A DNA stretch of 64,000 bases from Pithys albifrons albifrons (Eukaryota; Chordata; Aves; Passeriformes; Thamnophilidae). Positions 32,791 through 47,700 of the stretch are shown here, one piece after another. The stretch covers positions 15,226,001 to 15,290,000 of the forward strand of contig NC_092475.1 of assembly GCF_047495875.1 (NCBI RefSeq), read 5' to 3'. Both the position numbers and the translations under genes were made by a program. Below the pieces are notes generated by a model. It made no database searches. It saw only the letters and a list, made by a program, of their open reading frames with translations, and was not told where the DNA came from. How positions within the stretch are numbered: the stretch's first letter is position 1; each line of letters begins with the position of its first letter.

Positions 32791-35700
32791 CTGCAAAGGA
32801 AACCAACACTGTCACTGCTGCTGTTCTCAGCAAACAGCCCATCTGAAGCCACAGAACAGGAATTCTTTAATTATTTTGTGGATCTTGAGAAAGCAGTAGG
32901 CAATATTTTTAACATGTGGTTATTTGAGAAATCAGAAAATGAGGTCCCTCACGCCAATCTTTGCAAGTAACTTTTGATACATGACAAAATAATTCACATG
33001 GGGTGAGGGGGGAAGCTGATGCTCCTAGGAAAAAGCAGCAAAGGAAAACTCAGGCGCAGATATTGTGAAATCTGGTGCTAAATTTCCTCTGATCTGTGTG
33101 AGTTCCAGAGCAAGGACACTGTGGGACAGAGAGTTTATACCAGAGTGCCTTTAAGATCAGCATTAGATGCCACTGAAGATCCTGAAAGGATGGGACTACA
33201 GTAATGAAAGGAATCTGTTATCAGAACACAACTGGCCAAGACAGACAGAACTGGGTAACACAAATGGTGGTGAAGCCCAAAACGCACAAAGAGCAAACTG
33301 CTGCACAAGGAAAATGAACTCCTGCTCTAAAGCTTATCAGGGGGAAACAAGAACCAGAAATCCTACTGAGCAGAAGACAACTCAGGCCAACAAGGAAGGT
33401 GGTCAGCTGAACTATGAGTTCGTGGGATGCTGACATTACCCACAGGTGGAGACTGAAGCCTTGAAGACAGAACAAATAGCTCTGCCAAGAGCAGCCACTG
33501 CCCAGAGCAGCAGATCAGGGGGTGAGTTCAACCCACGGGCAGTACCTGCTGAACAACACCTGCAGCCCTGGTGTGAGGAGATGCCTGCTCAGAGCAGCAA
33601 CCCCTGCACAGTCCCCTGCTCAGCAGCACACACAAAAAGTCTAACTTTTGGGAACCAGAGCTGCTTCATTTATGAAACGGGCACTATGATGACAGGCCTG
33701 ACTGATCTCTATCTGAAATATCCCTTCAGCTATTCGACTCTTCAGTACCTTACTCACAAAGACAGGGCTCTGACTTGGGCAAAGGCTGCACTCCCAACAG
33801 CCCTGAGAAAAAAGCTGCAGCTCTAATCAGTACACAACCAATCACCAGACTCAACAATGTAAAGAGAAAGAACTATCCTGGATCATTGAAGGCAACATAA
33901 AGGGTTTAGAAGTCTTCCCTTAATAGGAAAACAAATCTCAAAAGACCTTCATGTGATTTGGCAGAGAAAAGGTGTGAGCCTTGTGCACCAGAGGCCACCC
34001 AGAATGGGCTCACACAGCCAGCAAGGCCTTGAGGAACAGGGAAGTGCAGACACAGGAGAGTTTTGGAAAATGACACAAACCTGAAAGCAGGGACACATCA
34101 GATGCAGCTATTTAGAGATGACTTAACCAGAACTTATTCTGTGAAATTCTGCTCTTTGTTTAAAAATTCACCCCCCTCATCAGCAGCATATCTATTTTCT
34201 ATTAGGAAATGTGACAAAGAAACACTCATCTCTTTGCAGGTCTGCAGAAGCAAAATTCTGGTTAACATGTTTTGAATAGGTAGTTCAGTTAAATAAAGTT
34301 ATTCTTTGAAATCCTCCTTACCATCCAGCTCTTTCTCGATGAAATCCATCCTGTGTATGACTTCATCTTGCAGAGACTCCACGTGAGCTAAAAGATTGAG
34401 CTGCCACTGCAGCTGTGAGTTCACAACTCCCTCCTTGCCCTTCTCCATCAGCTTCATTTCAATGGCTTCGTCTGGAGAGCCCTTCTTGGAGACAGACTCT
34501 CTCACCTGCCAGAGATGCACACACAGAGTTTGGAACAGGCAAACCAGGAGCCAAAGCTGCCCATGCCCCATGCTGAGTGCCCAGCTCAGCCCAGTGTGGG
34601 AGAGACAGAAACAGCTCATACACAAACACTAAACAAGCAACTGGTCTGGGTGAGAGGATCTAAATAGTTTACAGGTGTTTTGCTAAGAACTATTCTTCGC
34701 ACTTCACAGGCATCAGATTTTCTCAAGGTAACTGTTTTTCACCTGACAATAATAAACTGAGGAGCAAACAATTCTGCAGTGAGAAGGGATTTTTCCTTAA
34801 GGAATCTAATCTCAATTCTACTAAAATTTTCACTGAAGCATCTCACGACAAGCATTACCAGCCCTTACAAAACTGGACTATGCTGTCAGCAGTGTTGATT
34901 CTACTCCCCTACGTTTTCATCCTTCTGCTGAAATATGACAGGATTTAGAAAAAAGTTCTTTTAGATTGAAGAAGAGAAATATTTTCTTTTCTGGAAACAT
35001 AACACAATCTTGACTGGCAGAGAAGTCAAAAAGAACAAATTACAGTTTGCATATGCATGAAATAGAAGTTCACCAAACCTTGAAAAAGGGAGCTCAATAT
35101 TTCATAGAATCATAAAATTGTTGAATAGTTTGGGTTGGAAGAGGCCTTTAAAGGTCACCCAGTCCAGCCTCTCTGCAGGGGCACCTTCTACTATCCCAGG
35201 TTGCTCCAAGCCCTGTCCAACCTGGCCTTGGACACTTCCAGGGATGGGGCAGCCACAGCTTCTCTGGGCACCCTATGCCAGGGCCTCACCACCCTCACAG
35301 GGAGGAATTTCCTCCCAATATCTCATCTAACCCTGCCCTCTGGCAGTGGGAAGCCATTCCCCTTGTCCTGTCCCTCCATCCCTTGTCCCAAGTATCTCTC
35401 CAGCTCTCCTGGAGCCCCTTTGGGCACTGAAGGGCTCTCAGCCTTCTCCAGGTGAACCCCCCAACTCTCCCAGCCTGGCTCCAGAGCAGAGGGGTCCACC
35501 CATTTCCCAGAGGGTTTCTAACATTTCTCAGCCCACATTTCACATGAATTGGCACTAACTAACAGAAGCAGAATTTTTGCACTGGGATGTAGAAAGAAAG
35601 GCCTCTCCTAGACCTGACAGAGCTTACAATGAGAACCAAGCACTGAAAACTAAACCTAGAGTGCTCCAGCAGGAGAGGATACAGCACGACTCCATGGGAA

Positions 35701-38700
35701 TCAGTCTTTTAAAAAAATCACTTCAGCCTACTACCTTCTTTTTTCCCATCTTGAAATGCTGCCTGAAGAACCTGTAATTAATTCAACTATTAGAAGAAAC
35801 ATGGGAACAAAATGGAAATAACGAAGCAGGTCTACCAGTGTGTTTGGAAGTATCACACATGCTTGCCCTGTTCTCTCTCTTTGCCATTGTTAGTGTTTAT
35901 TTTTCTACTTAATACACAAAAGTAAGCAGTAATGAACTGCCAGAGGGCCATAATGCATGTGGCACACCTTTCAAGTGACTTGAGGTCCAGAAGTCAAGTT
36001 AGATTTGTAATTACACTATGCAATGAAGGGCTTGATCACATCTATAATTTTAACTCATACTGTAGAAGTTGCCAGTAAAAGAAAAAACTTCATACAAACA
36101 AACCAAATACTATTAAAAAAGGCAGAGGCTTCCACTTTGCCAGGCAAACACATGCTCTTTTAACAGAAATACCTTAGAGTAATTGTGTTTGGATTCATTT
36201 TCCACCTTGCATATTTCTTGGTCCAGATTCCAACCAAATCTCTCTGAGAGGGCATCATCTCCATTTTCCCTTATTCTGTTCACTCCATCATCCATGACCG
36301 AGCCTCTGGTCTCCACCACCAGCCTCTGCTCTATGGCAGGGTAGTAGGCCCGGGGTTTCTGGTAACAGTGTTCACTGGTAATGTAAGATTCCTCCACAGA
36401 AGGAATGGCTGAGGGCTTCTCAACTGTCCCATTCCAAGTTCTGTAACTTGCAGTCTCCTCTTTGCAACAGTTTTCCTCAAAGTGAATGATGTGTTTCGTA
36501 TGGATTTTTTCATCCACTGTGATGTGCTTCCATGGGTGACACCAAAGCTTTAGGTCAGGATGTTCTTTATTTCTGTCCAAACATAAAAAAGAACAACATC
36601 CAACTTCAAGTGACTGAGCAAACCATCCTATTACACTAGGAAATCAAGTAAGAACATTTGAACCTCTACATGCTTCAGTCACCATTATCACTACAAATGC
36701 CCTAATAAGTTTCACTGACCTCAACTGTGTGTCTTCCTACAACGTTCTGTTACATTCACTATTTTCATTTCTATAACATGGTACAACATAAGCCAAATGC
36801 TGCAATTAAGAAAAAAACTGAAGTTGCAAATAAACACATACAACTCACCAATGTTGTCCTTGATGGAACATTTTGCTTTTTATTAACAGCAGAAAATAAT
36901 TTTAACTGGAATGTTTTTAGTAAGGTACGATACACTAACATACCATTGTCCCCTTCACCTGTTCTTACAAAAATTCTCATGTTAGCTGTTTCAAATTGAA
37001 TAATATATTACTTATTCCAGCAGAAAGGCCAACTATACATATCAGATTACACAAATGTAACAAACAAAAAATTTAGACTGAGAATTGTAACTGTTGTTCT
37101 TCAACATGTGTGTCAGGCATCAGCACAGCTGTCCATTCACTGCTGCTCTCTTGCTTTGAGCATTATTCCAGTGTTTGAGCATTTTCAGTCCAGCCAGTGG
37201 ACCTCCTGCACCACCACAGGTAAGGGGAAAAGGTCTAAAGAACCCTGAAAACACTAAAAGCTTTGCTGCTGCTGCTGCTGTGCAATTTATCAATTTGTGA
37301 ATTACAACGATGGAATTCAATCAATTTAAAATTCCTGGATTTGAGTTAGGCAATTTTTTTTCAGTTATCATGACCTAAGGATGACTGTCAACAGGTCAAG
37401 ATGCAGAACACTTGATTTTATACAAAGAAAATCAAATTTTATGTAAATAATTCTGCTCCTGGTTGCTGATGGTGCCTCTGCTCTCTCAGTGCAGCAGAGC
37501 AACACCCCCCCTGCCTCCCAACAAAAGGACCAGATTCCTGATGGAAATGCTATGATTAGACTTACTGGAATGGAGAAGGCAGTGCTGCAAGAATGCTGCC
37601 AGAGGTTACACACCTATTCTCCTCTTCTTACTGAAATCTATCTAGGTGCTTCAGGAGAAGCTGTTGTTACTAGTTTTCTCCCTCTTCCTTCACACTTTCC
37701 CAACCCTTTTACACTGATGCAGAAGGGGTTTTGATTTTTTTTTCATTTTTATAAATTTCACAAGTATTTGTAACTGTAGTAAAATGTAGATTTAGTGTGC
37801 TAGTATTTCTAACAGCTTAAGTTCAATGTTTATACATGCCAACCTCTGCCATTTATCAGTAGCTCACATTCTTTTAGTTGTTTAGACTCTCTTCAAGGCA
37901 GAAAACTGAAGACTATCAGAAAAGCCTGTAGAATGAAACAAACAAGAGCCAACAACACTGGAAAAGCTCCACATGCCCTATGTGTGCTGAGGAAGAAGTG
38001 AATGATGAAGACAGAAGGTCCCACTGACCTCAGCCTCAAATCCTGAGGAGGTGTGACCAGGGGCAGGATGGGGCTAGACTGAGAGATGTGTGAGCTGGAG
38101 ATTGGGTGGACCATGTTATAAAACCCACAGAAACCAGTGTTCAGGGTGTGTCAATGTGTATTCCTGTGGGCCCCAGGCCTGACATTAAAGGACTTTCACA
38201 TTTTATCTTATCCTGCTTTGTTGGGGTCTCTCACGGTATCAACACACATGGTCCATTTACACTCATCACACTTCAATAGCTTTAAGCAGCCAAGTCCTTT
38301 TCCTAGATCACATTAACAATTCAAACCATGTTACAAATCCACAGGGAAGCACAGGCTAAGTCTGAATTTGTGGTTATTTTCCCCCTTGCCATCCAATCCC
38401 CCCCCCAGAACATGCCACTGGCACTTAGTGCTTACTGCAGGATGCTCATCTTGAGCTGCAGCCCGTGCAGCACCTCGATCACCCTCTGCACGTCGCCCAG
38501 CAGCTGGTGGGTGGCCACGATCTTCTTGGCGTTCTGGTGCGAATAGTTCTCCTCCAAAAATGCCAAGCCATGCATGTGGCCATTGCTCAGCCACTCCTTC
38601 TCATACCAGTACTTCAAGCTGGACCTCTGACCTGAAGTGACAGCAGTGAGGGAGTTAAAATGAAGTATTAACTATGGTATTTTAACATCACTGGTAGTAA

Positions 38701-41700
38701 CTCTGATTATCTCCAATATTGCGACAGCTTATTTGTTCTTACCAAGAGTACAAGTAAGGATCCTATAAAAGCAGACAAAACCCTGGGGAAACGAGGACCT
38801 TTTAAAGTAGGAAATCAAAAACCTCTGCCCAACTGTGAACACACTCAGGCCCCAAATTCCATCAAAGGACATCCAACAACAGGCAGTTGCAGCAGAGGCA
38901 CAGAAAGGCACATTTTAGCAGGATATTACACCGTGTAGTGTAACCATGGTTATGACTGAACCTCCAGTCTGAATGCAGGTCTCTGCAGACAGAAAAATAC
39001 AGAAAAAGGCTTCCTAATAAGACCTAAGAGGTCTTATTTTAAAGCATCATACATGTATTATTACAGGCATTCAGAAGCACATTTTAAAGGAACCAGTTAT
39101 GAGGTTCTGATGGAAGACTTGCCCAAGTCAGGCTATTAATAAAGGCAATTCCAGCTTAAGTGGTTGGAGTATCAACAACAGCTATGAAGAAGGAAGGAGC
39201 TCTCCTAGGTATGGTCAGAACCATGTTAGAGACATTCCTGACACATCTGCATTAGCTCTCCCTCAGTTATTTCTGCATTAGAGAAGCTGCCATCTGTGAC
39301 AGAAAATAAAGTTCAGTCCACAAAATAAAATGGTGACTTTTGGAACTTTATGGTCACCTGAACAACTGAGGTGATGTGTATCCTGAGGTAAAAAATGCTC
39401 CCTTTTCAGGTCTGTAAGTTTAAGAGACACCAAACAATATTCCCACATGGTATGGCTTGAATGAATCAGTCACACCATAAACATCTTGATCATGTTTCAG
39501 CAAGGGTAATTGGTAACAAATATGGTAAAACTGCTACTTGACTCAAAGAGAATTGACCAAAATAGCAGTTAGTACAGTTTTTGGACAAAATTACACCAAA
39601 TTTGCTTTTATTTCCAAAAGAATAAATGGTGCTGTAACACATCTCAGCAGTTTAGAGACTGGAGAAAGCTCCTAAGTAAGATTTTGCTGAATGGCCATGC
39701 CCAGTTTTAAAAGCCACTTCCTTGCAGGTTCACAGAGCCTGTCAGTTCATTTCAAGACAAAAGCAGTCCCTGGGATGGAAAAGCCACTTCTGCAGCCACA
39801 AAGGGGGACGTTTTCTTTGTCAAAGACAGAGGTAAAAATTAAGCTTCCCCAATGTAAATTTTAGAACCTTCAAAGGAATAGGTAATGATTCATTAAGCAA
39901 ATTAGGCTGTAATCAGTTTTTGCACAAAAGCATTCTGATGTTCAAGTGCAATGACAGTTGTTTGCATGTGCAGTTCAGTTACGGTTAAAAATTCAATTGA
40001 CACAAGGTGAAATACCTTGAAAACAGGGTTAAAATCCTAGAGGCAAGATACTGTAAACCCCCCCAGCTTGAACATACTGTCTGTGTGGTGAAATAGTTTA
40101 AGTGTAGCATGTCTTCCTTGCTGTGAGTGAAACCACCAGTAAACCAACTACACAGATTCAGGAGTTAAGGTACGAAAGAGTTGGTAGATTTCAACACGCA
40201 AAAAATCTGAGATCACAATCCAACTATATATATAAACCAAAAAGGTATTTTCATTAGGCCAACAGAGATCCACTTTCTTGCCATTTACAAACATGGACTC
40301 AAGCAAGAACCTCAATTGCTTTCATTTTCATCAAGGCTTTGCAACCTGTCAAGTAGGAAGTCAGAAAATGTTCACCTAAGTGCAATTTCACCTGCTGTGT
40401 AAGGTGGACCAAGACATTTCAAAATACAGACTTAGGAATAGAGAAAGCATTGCTTAATCACCTCTGAGGGAGAGAACCCCAGAGAAGTGCCAGTATATAG
40501 GTTATCCCAGGTCATGCAGTCAGTGAGAGGGGCCACAGCTCTCTGTGCCCACTGAAGGCAAGGCCTGTGAGAGCCTGTCCTTGCTGGGCAGAGCTGCAGC
40601 CACAGCCCCCAGATGTGCCCACGGGAGTCTCTGCTGCAGCTCCTGATGCTGCTACACTCATTGCCCACAGTCAGACAGTGCAATCCTCATTACAGCAAAG
40701 TGTGACAGGTGGTCATCACAGTGAAAACATTAATTCCCATTCCTGTCCAGCTGTAATTCCACAACACTGACTCACAGACATTCACATTAATTTAACTTTC
40801 TGTATCTGAAAATCACCAATAGTGACAGCCACATCTGGGGGGGAAAAAGTAGTTTAATCTTGGAGCTACATTAAACCAAGCAAATTTACTACATATGTAA
40901 GAAGGCTCTGTAACCTAAAATTCCTGTACCTGGAGGATCTTGACAAATATAGCAGGTGTATTTCTCAGGTACATTGTCTTCCAGTAGCCCCATACAGACT
41001 CCATGCTGCCAGCACAGACACTCTTCACACTGTTCAAAGGCAAGAAGTGCATGTTATCAGACATGAGGGCTGGGAGCTCAAGATATCGACCACATATTTT
41101 AAGACAAAATGGTATATTAAGACCCACACCCACCTTTCACCAACAAGCAAACACACTAAAGAATCAGACTACAATAAAATCTGAGCCCATCCCACATATT
41201 TTTCATGTGTATTTCTGGAGGATGACAATTAGAAAGTGGAAGCAGATATCCTGAAAGGTACAAAAACATTCTCTTTGGAGATGAAAACCTTCCACAAGAT
41301 GCATCTGCACACAACCAGGACAGCAACAGTGTGTAATCAAGCTTTTTCAGTAAAACAGATCCATTTTTCTAAACTAAAAAGCTTTATCCTCAAACAGTAA
41401 ACCATATTCAATTACAAAATCACAGAGACATTGATGTCACACAGGACTAGCCAATATTACGGTTTAATGATTGTTGTACCTGTAAGATTGTATCCCTTTC
41501 TAAGGCAGCTCCACTAACCCAGCTCTGCAGAGAAGACACAGCTGCAGCAGCTCCTGATGTGCTGCCCAGGGGTAATTCACACTGGCAAAGACTGAACACA
41601 GTCTGGACCTACTCAGCACTGCTGAAAATGCAATCACTGTTCTTAAAGCCACTGTTCTGGAACAGTTCCAGAGCAGGAAAATCCCCCTATATTCATATGT

Positions 41701-44700
41701 TCTGTTTCTATAATTTTCTCCCCCCTCCCATATTTTAACAAGAGACAAGATTTGGCTGCAGCCCACAGACCAGCCCCGAACAAACCCCACACATTAAGTC
41801 AATTTTGATTTGAAATGGTGATGTCAGTTCAGAATTACTTCTTTCCCAAGCAGTGAGACAAGAGCTCATACCCTTTATGTCTCAGAGCATAACCCAAAAG
41901 TTAATTAATGCAGGAATCTCGTCAGCATTGGTGCAGAATTTCAATCTGAGCTAAGACACTCCCCAGCAGCAACTGCAGCAATCTCAGCTGCTGCTCCTCA
42001 CTAACCTACAAGGATGCCAACTTGCTAAACATCTCATCTATGTTCAACACCACTTCTCTTAATGCTCTTCTGATCTGCTGCCCTTCCCCAAGCGAGGAGG
42101 GACAGAGAGGGACAACCAGACTCAGAACATTTCACTGCACTGAGGGAGTGGGCGAGGTGTGGAGGCAACAGAAGCCCTGGGAAGAGAGAATGTAAGAGCA
42201 GGAGGTTTCTGAAGGATGGGATCACCACTGTTTTGCCTTACAAAATGGGTAAATAGTCCTAAAGCAATAAGGAGATATTTCCAAAAAAGTCAGAGACACC
42301 GCCCTTCTTTCACAAAGGTGATTATTAGAGCCAAAAAGGGTGTTCTAAAACAAAGAAAACCAATTAAGAAAAATAGACAGTGTGCTAAGAACAAGAAGGG
42401 AGCTCCAGGTTCTACTTACACCTGCAACCCATAAATCATGCAATACAGCAGTTGATTCTCCAGGCAATTTTGCCCAGAACTCTAGGGAATCACCACCACT
42501 TTTTTTTATTTTACTCAACTGGTATTTCAGTATGTATCCCATCAGGGCACAGCTCTGTCCTTTCACCTGCAGGTGAAATGGCTGGCCAGGCTCCTGCTGG
42601 CACACACACTGCAGGGAAGCTGAGACTCAAAACACACTAAGAGGAGATTTGGAAGAGGGAAAAACACAAAACTCCACATTACATCCATCACTTGAGGCCA
42701 CCAAATCCAGCCCCAGAATTCTCTGCATCGTACACAAACACACCAATGCTTAGGTACAGAAACAAAAAGAAGACACAACAGGAGTCTGTCTGGACTGTTT
42801 TGGGCCTCACCATCAAAAGGGAGTGCTGTGCCCCCCAAAGGAACATAGGGCAATGCCACTCAGCTTTACATAAGCTCCAGTGACCTCCTTGCAGAGTTAC
42901 AGGGACTGCACTGACCAACAACATACTGGATTTGCAGATTTCTTTTTCCAGATTTAACTTCTACTAACTGAAGCAGGTACTTCTATAAATGCAAACCCAG
43001 ATTTCTGCACTCTGGTGCCATAAAAGATATTCTTATTGCAGAAATTGCTCAAGACAATTAAGGCAAGGTCAGCATGAAGGAACTTAGGGGGTGTGCGTTA
43101 ATAGTTTCAATATCTAAATGGAAACAACTCCCATTTTAACTGTGTATGAGTTTCATTAAATCTTAATGGTCCCCAATCTTTCAGGGAAAATAAAGGTGCT
43201 GCTTGTGTTTAAAATTAATATTTTCCCTTCACTATTTCTAAATTTGGCAGATTCACAGAAATGAGCAAAGCTCAAAGAGAAAATGATTTTCCATTCTCTC
43301 TCTTGTAAGAGAGGAGGAGACACAAGTATCCTGGGAATGAACCTTCAGCCACATGCATGAGGAGGCTGCCCTGGGTGCCCAGCTCTGGTATCAAGTTCAG
43401 GCAGGTGGGCACACAGCCTGGTGCCAGCACATCTCAGTCAGAATAACAAAACAGGGGCAGAATATACATCCCTAGGGAGAAAAGTGCAAAGGACAATATT
43501 CTTCTAAAACCCCACACCCTGAGCAAAATGACCTATCTTCAGAAAGAAAGGACCAATCCAAATCCATGTTCTTCAGGGCAGGCAGCTTTGAATTCATTTG
43601 TTAAGTGTCACATTGAAGTGTGAGTAGGAAACAGGGAAGGAATCTTTCCTAATTATAAAGTTATGACAACTACACCAGATTCTCACTCTACAAAGCCAAA
43701 GTGAAGTGTCAATCTTGGCACTCTTGTCACTGAAAAGCTGAAAATAGGTTCTCCTTGTGATAATTCCACAGTTGTATAACATAGCAGCTTTGCTTTGTAT
43801 TAATGCCCTGTTCTTAAGGGGTGAACTCAGGCATTTCTACATCAACAGACAATCCAGACTGTTTAGAACACTTTCCCCAAAATACAGGCTGACAGAAAGC
43901 TGTGGGGCACACAGCACCTCCGGCCCCACACAACCCTGTGCCCAGCTCCTGCTTCCCAGCTGCTGTTGCCTCAATCCCCACAGCGAAGGCAGGGACTCCC
44001 CACGCTGTCCACCTGCATCTCTTTTCCAGAGAGAATAATCTGCTCTCCCAGGCAATCCTTTCATAAAACAGCTGAAGTGTTGAAAACTCCAGAGGATGCT
44101 CCAAACACCCCCCAACTAGTTCAGCCCAGGAAGCCAATCAGAGCAGCTGGGGAGCCATCCACGGGCTGTGTCCTGAGCCAGCTGACAGGTCCCTACAGTC
44201 TGCAATCCTCACCCAGTGCTGAACTTGCTTTTGTCAGAAAATTACACTCCAGACTATCTCTGTGTTTTAAAGTCATCTCCTCAGAGCACTCTCAGAGTCC
44301 TTTTCCCCGTGCACTCAGATGTCAGAGAATCACAGACTATTCTGAGCTGGAAGGGACCCACAAGGATCATCGAGTCCAACTCTCAAGCCAATGGCCCACA
44401 CAGGGGATTGAACCCATGACCTTGGCATTATTACACCCAAGTTTTAACCACCTGAGCTGATCCCAGGGTCCAGTGCTGTCACCTCAGCCTGAGCACTGCC
44501 CACCATGGCCCCTCCCCAACCGCAGCCCGAGGCACCTCCTGTCCCGGGGCAGGATCCAACACTGACACAAAGGTGTGTGTGCCTCAAAGTGAACTGCTGG
44601 CTGAGAGAAAAAACCGCCATGAAACAGCATGGAAGGCCAAAGGAAACTACCTGGAGAAGTCACTTGTTACACTGCACAGTGAAGGACAGACAAACTGAGC

Positions 44701-47700
44701 TGCATTAGCCAGTTCTGTTAAATGTTTTTAAAATAAGGCTGTTGGCGTTCAGGGCAAAAAAAGGCGTTTCTACTGTTCTGTTACAGAATTCAAGAATTCT
44801 TCACCCTGCAATTTAAACAGTGCTCCCCCTCGTCACCTGAACAGGTTCCTGCCTCTATTCAAGGAAAGTCCACCAAAACACCGGCAGTGGCTGCGGAGTG
44901 AGTTCAGCTCAGCCTCTGCCTTGCCTCCTAGTTCTGAACTGCAGAAGAGAAATGCAGCTCACAGGAACATGGCAGGAGGGTCCTGCAAAGAGGACTGCAA
45001 GCCTCACAAAAATGAGCTACAATGCCTGGAAAAGTGAATTCAAAAGCTGCAGATGAGGAATGAGGTTCATGTGCCAGAAAAACATTTCTGAACTTAGTGT
45101 CATGCTATATCCTTTCACAAATGAACCTCAAAAGAATGCAATAATGATCTTCAAAGCTACACCACTGACACTTGGAATTGGATGTCCACAACAAGGAAAA
45201 GGGGATCTAGATAGGAAGGGTGGGAGCCTCGTAAAAAAATCAAAACAAAACAAAAAAACCCCAACTAATTTCTTCAGAAAACTCTCATTTCTTCAGAAGG
45301 GTAATCATGAAAAGCTCATCATCCTGGTTCAGGAGCACCACACCCTTAAGCCCTTGCATAAGCTGCTTCTGAAACTTATGGGGAACTACCAACGTGGAGC
45401 ACTCATGGAAGAATCAGTGGCAAAATTAATTAGAGCAGGAAAAACAATGAAGAAGTTGATCTGTTTGATTTGACTGTGTGAAACTAATAGGAACTGGGTG
45501 TGATGGTTCAGAGCAGCTGTGCATGGAATTATCTCCTGACGATTTACAAATATCTCAAAAAGTAGAAGTAAATAGGCAGGGCACTTCCAAAGAGGTTTTT
45601 GTCAACAGTTTTAGGCAGCAGAGATAACAGAAGCTGCTCTGAGTTTTCTGTGAAGCCGGTTTGAAAATAGCACATCTATGTGGGAATGGACAGATGGCCT
45701 CATGCAGATTAGGAACTCAGAATTTGCAAAGTACTGCAGAATGCACAAATGCAGCTCTGCTTCAAAGCAGAACACTCAAGTAATCACTTTTTTTTGTTTG
45801 TTTAGCCCGTCTGGAGAATTGTACATTCAAGTCAAGCTTCTTGCCAGAAGAACAAAAACTCCACCAAATGCTTTTCCACTGACACCTTGCACTGTGTCCA
45901 CACACATGTGCATTTATCCTCCAAATCATACCTGAATCATGAAGTCATTTTCTTCTTTTACTTCACAAACACATCGAACAATCTCAGAATCACTTTCTTC
46001 AGCCTCTTCATCGGGGTTGGTGGTCACATCCACATCCTGGCTGCAGTCATCGTCACTCCACAGCAAGCTGTCCATAGATGACTCACTCAGGGTGTCATCC
46101 TCTGTACAAGAAGTATTTATATAAAATCCTAAGTGATTACAAAAAAGGTCAAACAACCCTCAAGATCTCATCCCTGGTATGCAGACATACACTCCTAAAG
46201 CATGAGCTCAGAATGTCGTTTAAGGAACATCACAATTTAACAGTTTAGGAAGGTTACCACATAATGAACTTCCATATTCTCACTAATAGGTCCTTCAAAA
46301 TATTCCAACTTAACAGCTTTGTCACTACAGCTGGAATCTCAGCATACAGTGTCTCAAACCAAAGGCACAAAGTCTCTTTAGGCTGGGAGTAAAGTAAAAC
46401 AAAAGCAGGCTTGTACATGCGAAGAGGATTCCTATCAGTTGCTGCAATTTGTACACAATTGTTACTCGGCTCTTTTAGTGCAGAGGTCCCAAGAAGAGGC
46501 AAGAGGGCTCTGTTTTATGAACCATTCAATCTCACAAAGTGATGTCACCATGACAGAAACACTGAGTCCAACACAGAATTTAATGCTGCTTCAGAAATTA
46601 TTATTTTTACTCAGCCTTCTGTTTAGGATACATTTATCAGCTGAGGGGCAGCCCAAGGTATTGTTCCAGAACACATTCATGCTACTGAACCGAAGCATTA
46701 ATGTATCTCTGGATTGAAAAACTGGCAGGAAAACCTTCACTAAACAGCAGGTTAAATTGAGATTCTCCCTCAAAAATATTAATCAATGTCTGCATCTTCC
46801 TTGGGGGCAGAATGGGAGGATCAAAGGAAGAAAGCAAGGATTTTAATCATTTGGAAATAATCTAATGAGTTGAAGGGGAGTGCAAGGTAAAAATTTTCTT
46901 TTGGAAAAACATCTGTTCTCAAATTAAAGGGGCTGAGAAGCCAACGCAATAGTTTGTTTTCATGTTTCCAAGTTTTATTGCCCCTCTGAGCCAGGACACT
47001 CCCAGAGCACTCTGCAGTGCCAGGTCAGGCACACTGCACTGCCAGCCTGCACTGCAGCTTCGCTGCAACTTCTGCAGATGCAAACAGCAGCAAAACAACT
47101 GTGAAAAGGATGAAATGAAACCATTTCCAGTGTTTTCCACCACTTTCAATGTCTATGAACCGATCAAAAGAAGTCTGAGCAATGATGGCCACGTTACTGA
47201 ACTGTTCCATGGCTGAGATATTCTGAAAACAACTGCTCAGGTTTGCAGAGTGTGGTCCGAGACATCACCACCAAATGTAGTTTTTAATGCTTCCTGTTTG
47301 CCCTATATAGTGGGATTAACTCAAGTTCATTTTTACTTTTACCTAATGGCAAACAATGAAAGTTGTGTCCAAAAAAAATACTTAGGATTCTTGTACATAA
47401 TCAAGCTGTCATACATTTCCTATTTCCTTCAAATTTGTGAGCTTTAAGAGAGAGAACAAAATGTTGGTTGTGTTTTTTACTGCACCAGCTTGTGACAGTA
47501 AACAGCAATATGGACCAAGATATTAAGAATTATGAAAGCTGGAACACAGCAGCCACATTTTATAAGTTCTGTGCAAGAAGTTCTGTGAAGACATCAATTA
47601 ACACCTATTCAATAAACAACTACCCAAGAGCTTCTCATTATGAAGCTCAACAAGTCATTATAACCACATATCACAGTGTACAACTGCACATCACCACACC

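Noticed and set aside
45060..45473. 137-codon frame in a PHF20 intron
   Set aside because: Lysine-rich frame in AT-rich DNA without homology; the poly-A-rich stretch explains the lysines.
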